Part shown: positions 20,951-31,956 of the stretch, in pieces
Numbering within the stretch: the stretch's first letter is position 1
Layout of the letters: each line of letters starts with the position of its first letter
NCBI RefSeq assembly: GCF_000002995.4
Contig: NW_025062336.1
Location: forward strand, 1-32,493
Length of the DNA stretch: 32,493 nt
Direction of reading: 5' to 3'
From: Brugia malayi
Lineage: Eukaryota; Nematoda; Chromadorea; Rhabditida; Onchocercidae
Made by a program: the position numbers and the translations under genes
Notes under the pieces: model-generated
Told to the model about the DNA's origin: nothing
What the model saw: only the letters and a program-made list of their open reading frames with translations
Database searches by the model: none

Positions 20951-21915
20951 GTTTTCTGCTTCTGTTTTCTTAACTTTATTAACTACTACCTTAATGAATG
21001 ATACAAAGAGAGGATGAGGTTTAGATTGATTGGAACTCTGGGTGAAATTGAAAATCGATAAACCTTCTAACTCCACTGCTTCACGTCACTATAAAAGAAA
21101 CTACTATAAAGAAATAACCCTCCTTGTTTATACTAAAACACATAATCTTATTGACGATAATCTGTTATTATCATCTATCACTCTTCATGAATCTCATCTT
21201 ATAGTACAATTTTTGTTGATAAGAGGCTCTGAATATTGCAATACCGGCAGTATGAATATTAAAAGAAAGCATGCCCCAATGATAAAGGAGAGTACAAGGC
21301 ATTCTTTGCAACTGAATCACACTTATGAAGAAATGCCTTCACAGAATGCTGAAACACAATTTGCATATAATAAACACATTTATAAGAAAAGAGATGGTTT
21401 TTGAGATAATGTTACTCTGGCATAAAAGAGCTTCGAGAAAGTCGGTCGATTTATCTGTCACATGTATATGTCCCGGTGAATCTGGATGCAAAAAAAAAGA
21501 AATTAAAAGGAACAAAATGGTGAACATTTTTATAAGGAATTCTTTCATTATAGAACAGATAGTAGTTCACTTGACAGTGATTATTCTAGCACAGAAAAAT
21601 ACAAAAACACAGGATGATTCAATTAATTTGTCATAATAATATGCTGAAATAGGTTTTGCTGCAGAACAAGAAACAAAAGAACGAAATAGTAAGCGCATTT
21701 ACATTGAAATTTCTAATATTAGGAAATGTAAAAATCCGCGCTACACCAGCACAGAATAGTGTAAAGCACAGAAAAAGTTATTACAATAAGATTACAAAGA
21801 CAGACAATATTTATAAACGATAATTCTGGAATTTACCATGGGCTAGTGCAAGATAGAAAAAGCCAGTGGGAGAAAAAATAAACGAATATGAATCCTTGGA
21901 AGCTAACACAGTGAA
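20951..21915. other. Unassigned sequence at the right end of the island
   Basis: Contains the longest open frame of the window: 21030-21404 plus, 124 codons from TTG, with residues such as KLKIDKPSNSTASRHYKRNY and HLIVQFLLIRGSEYC. A second overlapping frame lies at 21325-21636. Another plus frame near 21550-21610 reads HYRTDSSSLDSDYSSTEKYK, a disordered-protein style. None is recognised. It could be a decayed Wolbachia hypothetical gene or host sequence. Satellite resumes at about 21916. Confidence 0.4.
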
Positions 21916-22842
21916 AAATTAAAATATCAAATTCTATGAAAATTGTAAAATTTTTGAAAGTTTTTGTATATTAAACTATGAAATAAATCCCGTCAAATTT
22001 CATTTTAATTAAGTGTTAAAGTATTGAAAAATATCAGTTCATTAAAAAAACATTGACATTCTGAACTTAATTGATTAATTTTTATGCATTGCATAGGTAC
22101 TGTTCATTTACCGTTGGTCATTTGATCAGCATAAATAATAAAATAATCATCAAAAACTAGGTTTTAATCAATATTTTATTACCTAAATTAATTAAATTCT
22201 TTATTTGTCACTGTTTTATTACATTCTTATAATTAAAATTAATTTTTATTTCAAACTTAATTATCAAATTTTATGAAAATTCAATAATTTATTGCAGTTT
22301 TATACATTAAACTGTAAAATAAATTTCAGTAATGTCAAAAATTTATTTTAATTAAAAATTAAAATAATGACAAAAATCAATTCATTAAAAAATAGGCATT
22401 TTGAACTTAATTGATTAATTTATAAGAGTTGCATAGTACTGGTCATATACGGTTGGTCATTTGAATAGCACAAATAATTAAACAAACTTTAATAATCAAG
22501 TTTTGAGTAAAATTTCAGTTGTGAAAATAATAAAATTATTAGTTAGTCATAGATCTAATTCATTCTTGCAATTAAAATTAATTTTTATTTCAGATTTAAA
22601 TACTGATTTTTATGAAAGTCGCACAATTTTTAAAAGTTTATGTACATTGAATAATCGAAAAATGGAATTATCAAATAAATAATAAATGGCAGTGTCAATT
22701 TTCAATTTAATTAAATGTTAAAATATTAAAAAATATCAAATCATTAAAAAAATAGATATTTTGAACTTAATTAATTTATAAGCGTTGAATAGTACTGGTC
22801 ACATACATCGCGGTCATTTGACATCTTAAATAATAAAAAAAT

Positions 22843-22862
22843 GCTTAGGCTTAGGCTTAAGC
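22843..22862 (-). repeat. Interstitial telomere-like core 6, shortened
   Basis: Same shortened form as the core at 9200, at the left end of the second copy of the 2.3-kb satellite block. Confidence 0.88.
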
Positions 22863-25125
22863 ATTATTTCAAATCTAAAAATTGATTATGGTGAAAATTT
22901 TTTTAATTTCCAAGAGTTTTTGTATATTAAACGAGGAAATAATTTCTAGTTTTATCAATTTTGATTTTAATTAAATGTTAAAACTATTAAGAAATATCAA
23001 TTCATTAAAAAAAAATAGTTATTTTGAAGTCAATTGATTAAATTTATGCATTGCATGGATAACGGTCAGTTACGGTGTGGTCAATTGACAACATAAATTT
23101 CAATAACTAAGCTTTTTTTAATATTTGAGAAGCAAAATTAATAAAATTTTTAATTTGTCGTAGATTTAATTCATTTCTGCAGCTAAAATTAATTTTTGTT
23201 TGAAAGCTTAAGATAGAATTTTATGAAAGTTTTATGATTTGCAATGAATCAAAACCTTTTTTGTATATTAGACTTTTTTCTATAATTTCTAGTAATATCA
23301 AATTTTACTTTAATTAAATGTTAAAACTGTTAAAAAATATATTATTCATTTAGATATTTTGAGCTTAATTGATTAATTTGTATGCATTGCACAGGTACTG
23401 GTCATCTACGGTTGCTCATTTGATCAGCATAAATAACTAAATAAACTTTAAAAATTAAGTTTCAATCAATATTCGACTAGCGAAATTGATTAAATTTTTA
23501 ATTTATCACGGTTTTAATTCATCCTTACAATTCAAATTAATTTTTATTTCAAATTTAAATATCAAATTCTCTGAAAATTTAATGATTTATTAGAGTTTTG
23601 TATATTAAAAAGTAAAATGAATCCCTGTGTTGTCAAAATTTATTTTAATTAAATGTTAAAATATTATAAATATCAATTGTTTAAAAAAAAAAAATAGATA
23701 ATTTGAGCTTAACTGATTAATTTATAAGCGTTCCATAGTACTAGTTATTTACGGTGTGGTCATTTGACAAACATTAATAATAAAATAAACTTTAAAAATT
23801 AAGTTTTAATTAATATTTGATAGGCAAAATTAACTAAAATTTTTAATTTATCACGGTTTTGATTCATTCTTACAATTGAAATCAATTCTTATTTCAAATT
23901 TTATGAAAATTCAATAATTTGTTAGGATTTTGTATATTAAACTATAAAATAAATTCTAGCAATATCAAAGAATCATTTTAATTAAATGTTGAAATATTAA
24001 AAAAAATCGAATCATTTAAAAAATTAGATAATTTGAACTTAATTGATTAATTTATAAGCGTTGCATAGGTACTGGTTAATCACGGTGTGGTCAATTGGTC
24101 AGCATAAAATATTAAAAAAAACTTTAAAAAAATAACTTTTAATCAATATTTTATTAGCAAAATTAATTAAATTCTTTGTTTGTCACTGTTTTATTTCATT
24201 CTTACAATTGTAATTAATTTATTTTCCAAATTTAAATACCATAATTTAAGAAAATTGTGCAATTTGTAAAAGTTTTTGCATAATAAACTATGAAATAAAT
24301 GCCGGTGTTGTCAAATTTCAATTTAATTAAAATGTTAAAACTATTAAAAAATATCAATTCGTAAAGAAAATTTTGAGCTTAATTGACTAATTTATAAGCG
24401 TTGCATGGGTACTGGTCATTTATGGTGTGGTCAATTGGCAACATAAATAATAAAATAAACTTTAATAATTAAGCTTTAATCAATTTTTTATTAGCAAAAT
24501 TAATTAAATTTTTAATTAATGACGGCTTTAATTCATTCTTACAGTTAGAATTAATTTTTATTTCTATTTTAAGTATCAAAATATAGGAAATTTGTACAAT
24601 TTTGCGAAATGAATACATGTATTGTCAGATATTATTTTAATTAAATGTTAAAATATTTATAAATATCAATTCTTAAAAAAAAAAAAAAAAAAAATGGATA
24701 TTTTGAACTAAATTGATTAATTTGTGTGCATTGCACAGGTACTGGTCACATACATTGTGGTCATTTGATCAGCATAAATAATTAAATAAACTTTAAGAAT
24801 TGAGTTTTGAATTAAAATTTCACTCGTGAAAATAATAAAATTTTTAATTAGTCATAGATGTAATTCATTTTTACAATTAATGCTAATTTTTAATTTAAAT
24901 TTAAAATTGATTTTTATGAAAATCCTATAATTTGTAAGAATTTTTGCATAATAAACTGGAAAATAAACCCTACTATTATCAAATTTAATCTTAATTAAAT
25001 GTTGAAAAATTAAGAAATATCAAAACATTAAAAAATAGATATTTTGAACTTAATTAATTTATAAGCGTTGAATGGTACTGGTCACATACATAGCGGTCAT
25101 TTGACATTTTAAATAATAAAAAAAT

Positions 25126-25168
25126 GCTTAGGCTTAGGCTTAGGGTGTATTTAGGCTTAGGCTTAAGC
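25126..25168 (-). repeat. Interstitial telomere-like core 7
   Basis: Full-length inverted core with interruption GGTGTA. A few flanking bases (ATTATTTC reduced to ATTTC) are missing compared with the core at 11481. Confidence 0.9.
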
Positions 25169-26391
25169 ATTTCAAATCTAAAAATTGATTTTGGTGAAAA
25201 TTTTATAATTTCCAAGAGTTTTTGTATATTAAACGGGGAAATAATTTCTAGTTTTATCAATTTTGATTTTAACTAAAATGTTAAAACTGTTAAAAATTAT
25301 AAATTCATTGAAAAAAAAAATAGATATTTTGAACTTAATTGATTAATTTGTTTGCATTGCACAGGTACTGGTCACATACATTGTGTTCATTTGATCAGCA
25401 TAATTATTTAAATAAACTTTAAGAATTGAGTTTTGAATTAAAATTTCACTCGTGAAAATAATAAAATTTTTAATTAATCGTAGATGTAATTCATTTTTAC
25501 AATTAATGCTAATTATTAATTCAAATCTAAAATTGATTTTTGCGAAAATCCTATAATTTGAAAGAAAAAATGTTAAAATATTAAAGAATTAAAATTAGTT
25601 TTTGATTAACATTAATTTTTGATATTACTAGAATTTATTTTATAGATTAATATGCAAAATTCTAATAAGTTAATGAATTTTCATTAAATTTGGTATTTAA
25701 ATTCCAAATAAAAGTTAATTTCAATTGTAAGAATGAATTAAAACCTCATTAATTAAAAATTTAATTAATTTTGCTAGTAAAAAATTGATTAAAACTCAAT
25801 TCTTAAAGTTTATTTTATTATTTATGTTGGTCAAATGACCATGGTGTGTGTGACCAGTATCCATGCAATGCATATAAATTAATCAATTAAGCTCGAAATA
25901 TCTAACTTTTTTTAATGAATATATATTTTTTTAACAGTTTTAACATTTAATTAAAGTAAAATTTGATATTACTAGAAATTATTTCGTAGTCTATTATACA
26001 AAAAAGGTTTTGATTCATTACAAATCATAAAACTTTCATAAAATTCTATCTTAAGATTTCAAACAGAAATTAATTTTAGCTGCAGAAATGAATTAAATCT
26101 ACGACAAATTAAAAATCTTATTAATTTTGTTTCTCAAATATTAAAAAAAGCTTAGTTATTGAAGTATATTTTCTTATTTATGTTGTCAATTGACCACACC
26201 GTAACTGACGTTACCCATGCAATGCATAAATTTAATCAATTCACTTCAAAATAACTAATTTTTTTAATAGTTTTAACATTTTAATTAAAATCAAAATTGA
26301 TAGGACTAGAAATTATTTCCCCGTTTAATATACAAAAACTCTTGGAAATTATAAAATTTTCACCAAAATCAATTTTTAGATTTGAAATAAT

Positions 26392-26434
26392 GCTTAAGCC
26401 TAAGCCTAAGTACACCCTAAGCCTAAGCCTAAGC
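26392..26434 (+). repeat. Interstitial telomere-like core 8
   Basis: Full-length forward core with interruption TACACC, matching the core at 1628. The sequence that follows, to about 27660, matches what follows the core at 1628. Confidence 0.9.
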
Positions 26435-26862
26435 ATTTTTTTATTATTTAAAATGTCAAATGACCGCGATGTATGTGACCAGTACTATTCAACGCTTATA
26501 AATTAATTAAGTTCAAAATATCTATTTTTTTAATGTTTTGATATTTCTTAATTTTTTAACATTTAATTAAGATTAAATTTGATAATAGTAGGGTTTATTT
26601 TCCAGTTTATTATGCAAAAATTCTTACAAATTATAGGATTTTCATAAAAATCAATTTTAAATTTAAATTAAAAATTAGCATTAATTGTAAAAATGAATTA
26701 GATCTATGACTAATTAAAAATTTTATTATTTTCGCGAGTGAAATTTTAATCAAAACTCAATTCTTAAAGTTTATATAATTATTTATGCTGATCAAATGAC
26801 CACGATGTATGTGACCAGTACCTATGCAATGCACACAAATTAATCAATTTAGTTCAAAATAT

Positions 26863-26865
<3 letters not shown>

Positions 26866-26907
<42 letters not shown>
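26866..26907. repeat. 42-nt poly-T tract
   Basis: Uninterrupted T run at a fixed position in the satellite monomer. The homologous runs are shorter: 16 at 2103-2118 and about 18 near 455. Confidence 0.9.
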
Positions 26908-26911
<4 letters not shown>

Positions 26912-28729
26912 ATTGATATTTATAAATATTTTAACATTTAATTAAAATAATATCTGACAATACATGTATTCATTTCGCAAAATTGTACAAATTTCCTATA
27001 TTTTGATACTTAAAATAGAAATAAAAATTAATTCTAACTGTAAGAATGAATTAAAGCCGTCATTAATTAAAAATTTAATTAATTTTGCTAATAAAATATT
27101 GATTAAAACTTAATTTCTAAAGTTTATTTTATTATTTATGTTGCCAATTGACCACACCATAAATGACCAGTACCCATGCAACGCTTATAAATTAATCAAT
27201 CAAGTTCAAATTATCTAATTTTTTTAATGATTTGATTTTTTTTTAATATTTTAACATTTAAATAAAATGAGTTTTTGATATTGCTAGAATTTATTTTATA
27301 GTTTAATATACAAAACTCTGACAAATTATTGAATTTTCAAAAAATGTGATATTTAAATTTGAAATAAAAATTAATTTCAATTGTAAGAATTAATTAGAAC
27401 AGTGGCAAATTAAAAGTTTAATTAATTTTGCTCCTAAAATATCATTCAGAACTCAATTTCTAAACTTGATTTTATTATTTTTGCTGCTCAAATGACCACA
27501 ATGTATGTAACCAGTATCCATGAAATGAATAATAACTAATCAATTATGCTCAAAATAACCATTTTTTTTAATGTATTGATATTTTTCAATATTTTAACAT
27601 TTATTTAAAACTAGTTTTTGATATTTACTACTATTTATTTTGTAGATTAATATGCAAAATTCTAATAAATTAATGAATTTTCATAAAATTTGACACTTAA
27701 ATTTGAAATAAAAATAAACTTCAATTGTAAGAATGAATTAAAACCGTCAAAAATTAAAAATTTAATTAGTTTTGCTATTCAAATATCGATTAAAACTTAA
27801 TTTCTAAACTTGATTTTATTATTTTTGCTGCTCAAATGACCACAATGTATGCGACCAGTACCTATGCAATGCACACAAATTAATCAATTAAGTTCAAAAT
27901 ATCCATTTTTTTTTTTTTAAAGAATTGATATTTATAAATATTTTAACATTTAATTAAAATAAATTTTGACAATACATGTATTCATTTCGCATTTTAATAT
28001 GCAAAAGCTTTTAAAAATTGTACAAATTTCCTAAATTTTGATACTTAAATTAGAAATAAAAATTAATTCTAATTGTAAGAGTGAATTAAAACCGCCATTA
28101 ATTAAAAAATTAATTAATTTTGCTTCTAAAATATCATTCAGAACTTAATTTCTAAACTTGATTTTTTTATTTTTGCTGGTCAAATGACCACAATGTATGC
28201 GACCAATACCTATGCAATGCACACAAATTAATCAATTAAGTTCAAAATATCCATTATTTTTTTTTTAATTAATTGATATTTTTCAAAATTTTAACATTTA
28301 TTTAAAACTAGCTTTTGATATTTACTACAATTTATTTTGTAGATTAATATGCAAAATTCTAATAAATTATTGACTTTTCATAAAATTTGATATCTAAATT
28401 TGAAATAAAAATTGATTTGATTTGTAAGAAGGAATTAAAACCGTCACAAATTAAAAACTTAATTAATTTTGCCTATCAAATATCAATTAAAACTTAATTA
28501 TTAAAGTTTATTTTATTATTAATGCTGGTCAAATGACCACACCCTAAATGACCAGTACTATGGAACGCTTATAAATTATTCAATTAAGTGCAAAATATCC
28601 ATTTTTTTAATGAATTGATTTTTTTCAATAATTTAACATTTAATTAAAATTAGTTTTTGATATTGCTGGAATTTATTTTGTAGATTACAGCAAACAATAT
28701 AAATGTACAGCAAACATCAACACTGATTT

Positions 28730-29009
28730 TTTTGTCAAATCTAAAAGCTACTAGTGTCTACAGGAACGTTTTCATGTTGACTGAACGCGAGTACATACTA
28801 ATCAAGCACACAGATCCAAGTACTAGATTTTCCCTTGGTCAAACAAGGGATTAATGCTGTGGTGGCGAGAATAGACTTAAAAGGTTTAGATGATATAGTC
28901 AACACATTACGGACGTGCAGAGAGTGTCATACTGTTATATTAAAAGAAGTCGGGGAGGATCCAAAAGTATGGTTGGTTTTTTATTTTATCAGAAGTAAAA
29001 AATGTTTAA
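28730..29009 (+). pseudogene. virB4: VirB4 C-terminal fragment (type IV secretion ATPase)
   Basis: VirB4 is the inner-membrane ATPase of the Wolbachia type IV secretion system. Visible: FLSNLKATSVYRNVFMLTER (about 28731-28790), EYILIKHTDPSTRF (about 28791-28832), a frameshift near 28833, VKQGINAVVARIDLKGLDDI and VNTL (28838-28909), damage in the next block, EVGEDPKVWL (about 28945-28975), and after another frameshift SEVKNV with a stop at 29007-29009. This is the last roughly 90 residues of an 800-residue protein; everything upstream is absent. The stop overlaps the ATG of the next frame by eight bases, as expected for a tight virB operon. Confidence 0.75.
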
Positions 29010-29220
29010 GACTAAGCTGTCATTACGGTATTTTTACTAGATATAGATTTTTCACTCTCATGTGCAGTACTTGCAGACAGAGTAAGTGGCACTGATAAGA
29101 CGAAATTGTTAGCAGATTTAGTTCTGTTGCTAGCATTAGTCATGCCTCTAACCCTGACTATTGGACTTTGAAAACAGTTGCAGCTATTGCAGGAATAGCA
29201 ATTACGGTGATGAATCGCTG
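29002..29220 (+). pseudogene. VirB6-like 5' fragment
   Basis: Begins ATG at 29002 inside the virB4 stop (ATGTTTAA overlap): MFKTKLSLRYFY then a stop. In other frames follow a signal-like FSLSCAVLADRV (about 29048-29083) and FSSVASISHASNPDYWTLKT (about 29116-29175) leading into VAAIAGIAITVMN, the beginning of a hydrophobic segment. In Wolbachia, virB4 is followed by virB6 paralogues, which are membrane proteins, so position and style fit. The naming rests mainly on the neighbour. The fragment ends near 29220 without the main membrane domain. Confidence 0.45.
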
Positions 29221-30937
29221 AAAGATTACAGTAAAATTAACATTGGCAACTTCCTATAACTATAGTAAAGATTAGGATAGTGCATCAGTTACTCAAATTA
29301 AAATTCCTAAATTTCGGAGATGATTACAACGAAAAGAAAATAAAGATTAATAACAGAGAAATAATTGTTTATAGAAACAGAAAGAAACGATAAAACGTTT
29401 CACAGTCAAATCAAATATACGTGAAATATCAAAGAAACAAAGGAACAGTTTCCACTATTTCTATCTGAATTTCAATTGTCTATCTCAATCTATCAAATGA
29501 ATTTCAGTTAATCTTTATTATTTTTACCTCGATGAATCACCTAACTCATTTTATTAGCACTTTTATTTCCCACTTCGTTCCATTTCCCCGTCCCTTCATA
29601 TCTAATTTTGTTCAAAATTTCAAATATGATTTGTTAGCTACGTCCATAGCGTTTCATGGTTCACGGTTCACGTACCATTTGCGAATTTCCTTCTTTTAAA
29701 TGTTATGAAAACTGTAATCCTCTCTATGATTAGACTGATCGGAAAGCAGAATTGACGGCGTAAGCGGACGTGAGCAGTTAAGTTAGAAAGTATAAATTCT
29801 ACCGAAACTTCTTCGAACTAAAATAAAGACAACCTTTAATCTCATTTACTTGAATAACACAAAGGAAAGTACAATTTCGGAAACAAAAATATTACTGTGA
29901 ACTATGTTGATGTTATTTCTACATGTATTTCTATTAAACGACCATGACCAACGTCTCATTCTTATCGAAATCATCATCAATCATTCTTTTGTTTCTTTTT
30001 TGTGTCTTTTTGTTTTTATTTATTTATTTTATTTCTTTTTTTTTGCTTGGATCTCATGCAGTTTTGGTTACCAATCGATTGGTTTTTGGCAATCGATATT
30101 CCTTCTCTTGGAATTTTCTAGAAAACTTTTCACAATAGGTTAAATTATTTGCTCTTCGTTTTCCTTAGCACTTTGAAGCATAATCTTTTCGGATTTTTTT
30201 TCTCAAAGCTTTTTTCAAAAAACATGTAAAATAGTAATTTTAAGTTGGAGGATAATCGGTACTTGTAATAAATAGTTATTTCGGCGAAGTAAAGTTTTGA
30301 GAGAAGTATGTAATAGTTAAGTTTCATTATCTGAATCAATTGGTATTATACGAAACATTTATAAGATGAAATTTAATGATTCATTGCCTAACTTCCCTCG
30401 GTTCACATTTTACGAAACATTCAGTCTTAAATCTAATATTAATACAGATTGAACTTCCTAGGAATAGTGGATTTTTTCAACTGTTATGCTGCTTTGAATT
30501 GCAACTTAATTGTTTCGGCATAATGCTTGGCTGTATTACTTCAACTTTGATGAATTCAGCACCGGTGGTGTTCAGCAAGGATTTAATTCAACTGCTTCAC
30601 TCTTTGACTTTTAAAGTGTTAGATTTTTTGTAATAATAATAATAGTATTCGTCGCTTCATTTATTTATACCTAGAATGTATTGCATTTTTAATTAGTTTA
30701 TATTGTTTACTTTTTGACTCCTTCGTTTCATCTTCGATTTTAAAGTTTATTCTTAAATTTGGCATTGTTGATTGCATTCTCACTTTCTTTTATTTATTCG
30801 TTATTTCTTTCATAATGTAGCGTTGATTCCATTGTATTGTTTTTTAATGCAAAATATGCTGTCACTAAGATGATCCCTTATGATCTTTGGCATGTATCAA
30901 ATTTATGAACTGATGAACTTGCCTGCAACTGGAGAAG
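29221..30937. other. Host non-coding sequence
   Basis: Base composition is more balanced than the satellite, with pyrimidine-rich runs (29990-30045, 30195-30225) and no frame resembling a known protein. The open frames at 29904-30143 and 30376-30633 are T-rich and hydrophobic by composition. Presumably the intergenic or downstream flank of the presenilin gene on the minus strand. Confidence 0.5.
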
Positions 30938-31240
30938 TCATATGGTGGAGATAGTTCTGTTTTGTCTAGAGGTAAATAATTTTGTGCTCATCACTATGCG
31001 ATTATGGAATGGTTCGACGAACAGATAAATGCCGGAATGTAGCAGTACAGCGATGGTAATCGATCGGAACAGACAGTGCTGTAGTGGGTTCATCGTAGCT
31101 AGACAGTACTGCCAGGGTGAGTATGCCAGCCAGCCAGCCAGCCATTGAGTCAGCAACGCACATTGTACTACGTGTCGCGGAGGCTTTATCTACCAGCAAA
31201 CTATAGAAAATGAAGTCGCCCATGCCAAGACGAACCGATG
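30938..31240 (-). pseudogene. Presenilin, last exon, frame broken
   Basis: Presenilin is the catalytic aspartyl protease of gamma-secretase. A splice acceptor ATTTCAG at 31247-31241 precedes SVRLGMGDFIFYSLLVDKAS (from 31238), which holds the second catalytic Asp in a GxGD motif (GMGD). A membrane-type stretch AGILTLAVLSSY and TTALSVP follow, where the family has the PAL motif. The frame then runs to a stop at 31002. One frame over, SITIAVLLHSGIYLFVEPF aligns position by position with the presenilin C-terminus and ends at 30938. A tandem CGAT duplication (31059-31066) causes the shift. Other departures: PAL reads TAL, and GKAS reads DKAS. It may be a pseudogene, a diverged spe-4-like paralogue, or carry an assembly error. 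Confidence 0.75.
31125..31143. repeat. Short GCCA tandem repeat
   Basis: About 4.5 copies of GCCA inside the presenilin exon; on the minus strand it encodes the GWLAG stretch. Confidence 0.8.
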
Positions 31241-31956
31241 CTGAAATTTGCATATTTACGGATTTTAGTTTAAATTTAACATCATATAGTACGCATTATT
31301 AAGCATTATGAATTGTGGGATGAGTGGTCAGTTACCGAGTTGGCAGGTCAAGAAGATGATTTGGCAAGAAAATAATTCCCAAAGAAATAAATATTTCACA
31401 GCTTAGATTTCCCACAGCTTTATCTTTCTGTCGTTTCTGTCGCGTTATGAAAATTAATTGAAGGAATTAATTAGATAAAAGTTCTGAGCAGGTAATACTT
31501 ATTTGATTGCTCTTATTTGAAAAAAATACTTATTGAAAGAAAAAAACATGTTAATCACATTGATAGCGGCGAAAAGAATGAAGCGTTCTGAAGGATTTGT
31601 AATCAGAATGAGATTTTCAATTTATTTTTTTATTTCGATTCAAAAATTAATCTCGTAAGTGCCAATTTCCCGATACCTGTTCGACGAAAAAATTTCCACG
31701 AATACATCCATCATTCAGAGCATCGTAGATTTTAAATTTCGTTTCTTTCTTTTATTCTCGGATGTTCCAAGCTTTGTGCAAATTTTCCGGATCGTTTCAT
31801 CACATATATTACTTTTGTGACCTAACGCTTTACGCTGTTGGATATGTTTGCTCTTTGCTTCCTGTAATTTAGACAAAGTTCACTTCAAAATTTTTAGGAC
31901 TCAAGACATGGATCTATCGAAAGATAGATATGATGTGCTAAATCGATGAAAAATAC
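31241..31956 (-). other. Presenilin intron
   Basis: Bounded by GTATTT (donor, just below 31957) and TTTCAG (acceptor, 31246-31241). The phase is consistent: the upstream exon leaves one base, which joins CA to make a codon. AT-rich with no frame of interest. Confidence 0.6.

Larger units (their letters stand above)
11578..21915. other. Wolbachia-derived nuclear island (nuwt), decayed
   Basis: A stretch of higher complexity and GC than the satellite on both sides. At least ten pieces of unrelated bacterial genes on both strands follow one another, and every one is broken. Host-type elements (tRNA-derived SINE units and a satellite scrap) lie between them, so this is not a living symbiont chromosome. 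Gene content and protein style fit Rickettsiales, most likely Wolbachia, the filarial endosymbiont. The donor strain cannot be told by eye. Confidence 0.85.
22843..25219. repeat. 2.3-kb satellite block, copy 2
   Basis: Direct, nearly identical copy of 9200-11577. Unlike copy 1, it continues past TTTCCAAGAGT into TTTTGTATATTAAACG and further satellite. Confidence 0.85.
21916..25560 (-). repeat. AT-rich satellite array, inverted orientation
   Basis: About 11 monomers of the same satellite as at 1-11577, inverted. From 22843 it repeats 9200-11577 almost base for base. No gene; the open frame at 25054-25260 is a reading through the repeat and its telomere-like core. Confidence 0.92.
26392..27660. 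repeat. Satellite module shared with 1628-2880
   Basis: Starts at a telomere-like core and matches 1628-2880 closely, including unusual monomer variants (GACCAGTACTATTCAACGC, then GTATCCATGAAATGAATAAT). The inverted counterpart is the right part of 9200-11523 and of 22843-25168, so this module exists four times, twice in each orientation. Confidence 0.8.
25561..28690 (+). repeat. AT-rich satellite array, forward orientation
   Basis: About nine monomers in the orientation of 1-7437. The switch lies within 25560-25620, where an inverted monomer stops after CCTATAATTTGAAAG and a forward one begins. From 26392 to about 27660 it repeats 1628 to about 2880. It ends at TTTTGTAGATTA near 28690, where virB4-like sequence follows. 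The open frame at 26297-26506 is a repeat reading. Confidence 0.91.

Noticed and set aside
21030..21404. Longest open frame, 124 codons, plus strand
   Set aside because: It starts at TTG, has no recognised motif and no clear upstream signal, and lies among decayed sequence. Mentioned in the region entry but not called as a gene.
29904..30143. Two overlapping hydrophobic open frames that look like membrane segments
   Set aside because: They result from T-rich low-complexity DNA; no family pattern is seen and no splice context supports an exon.
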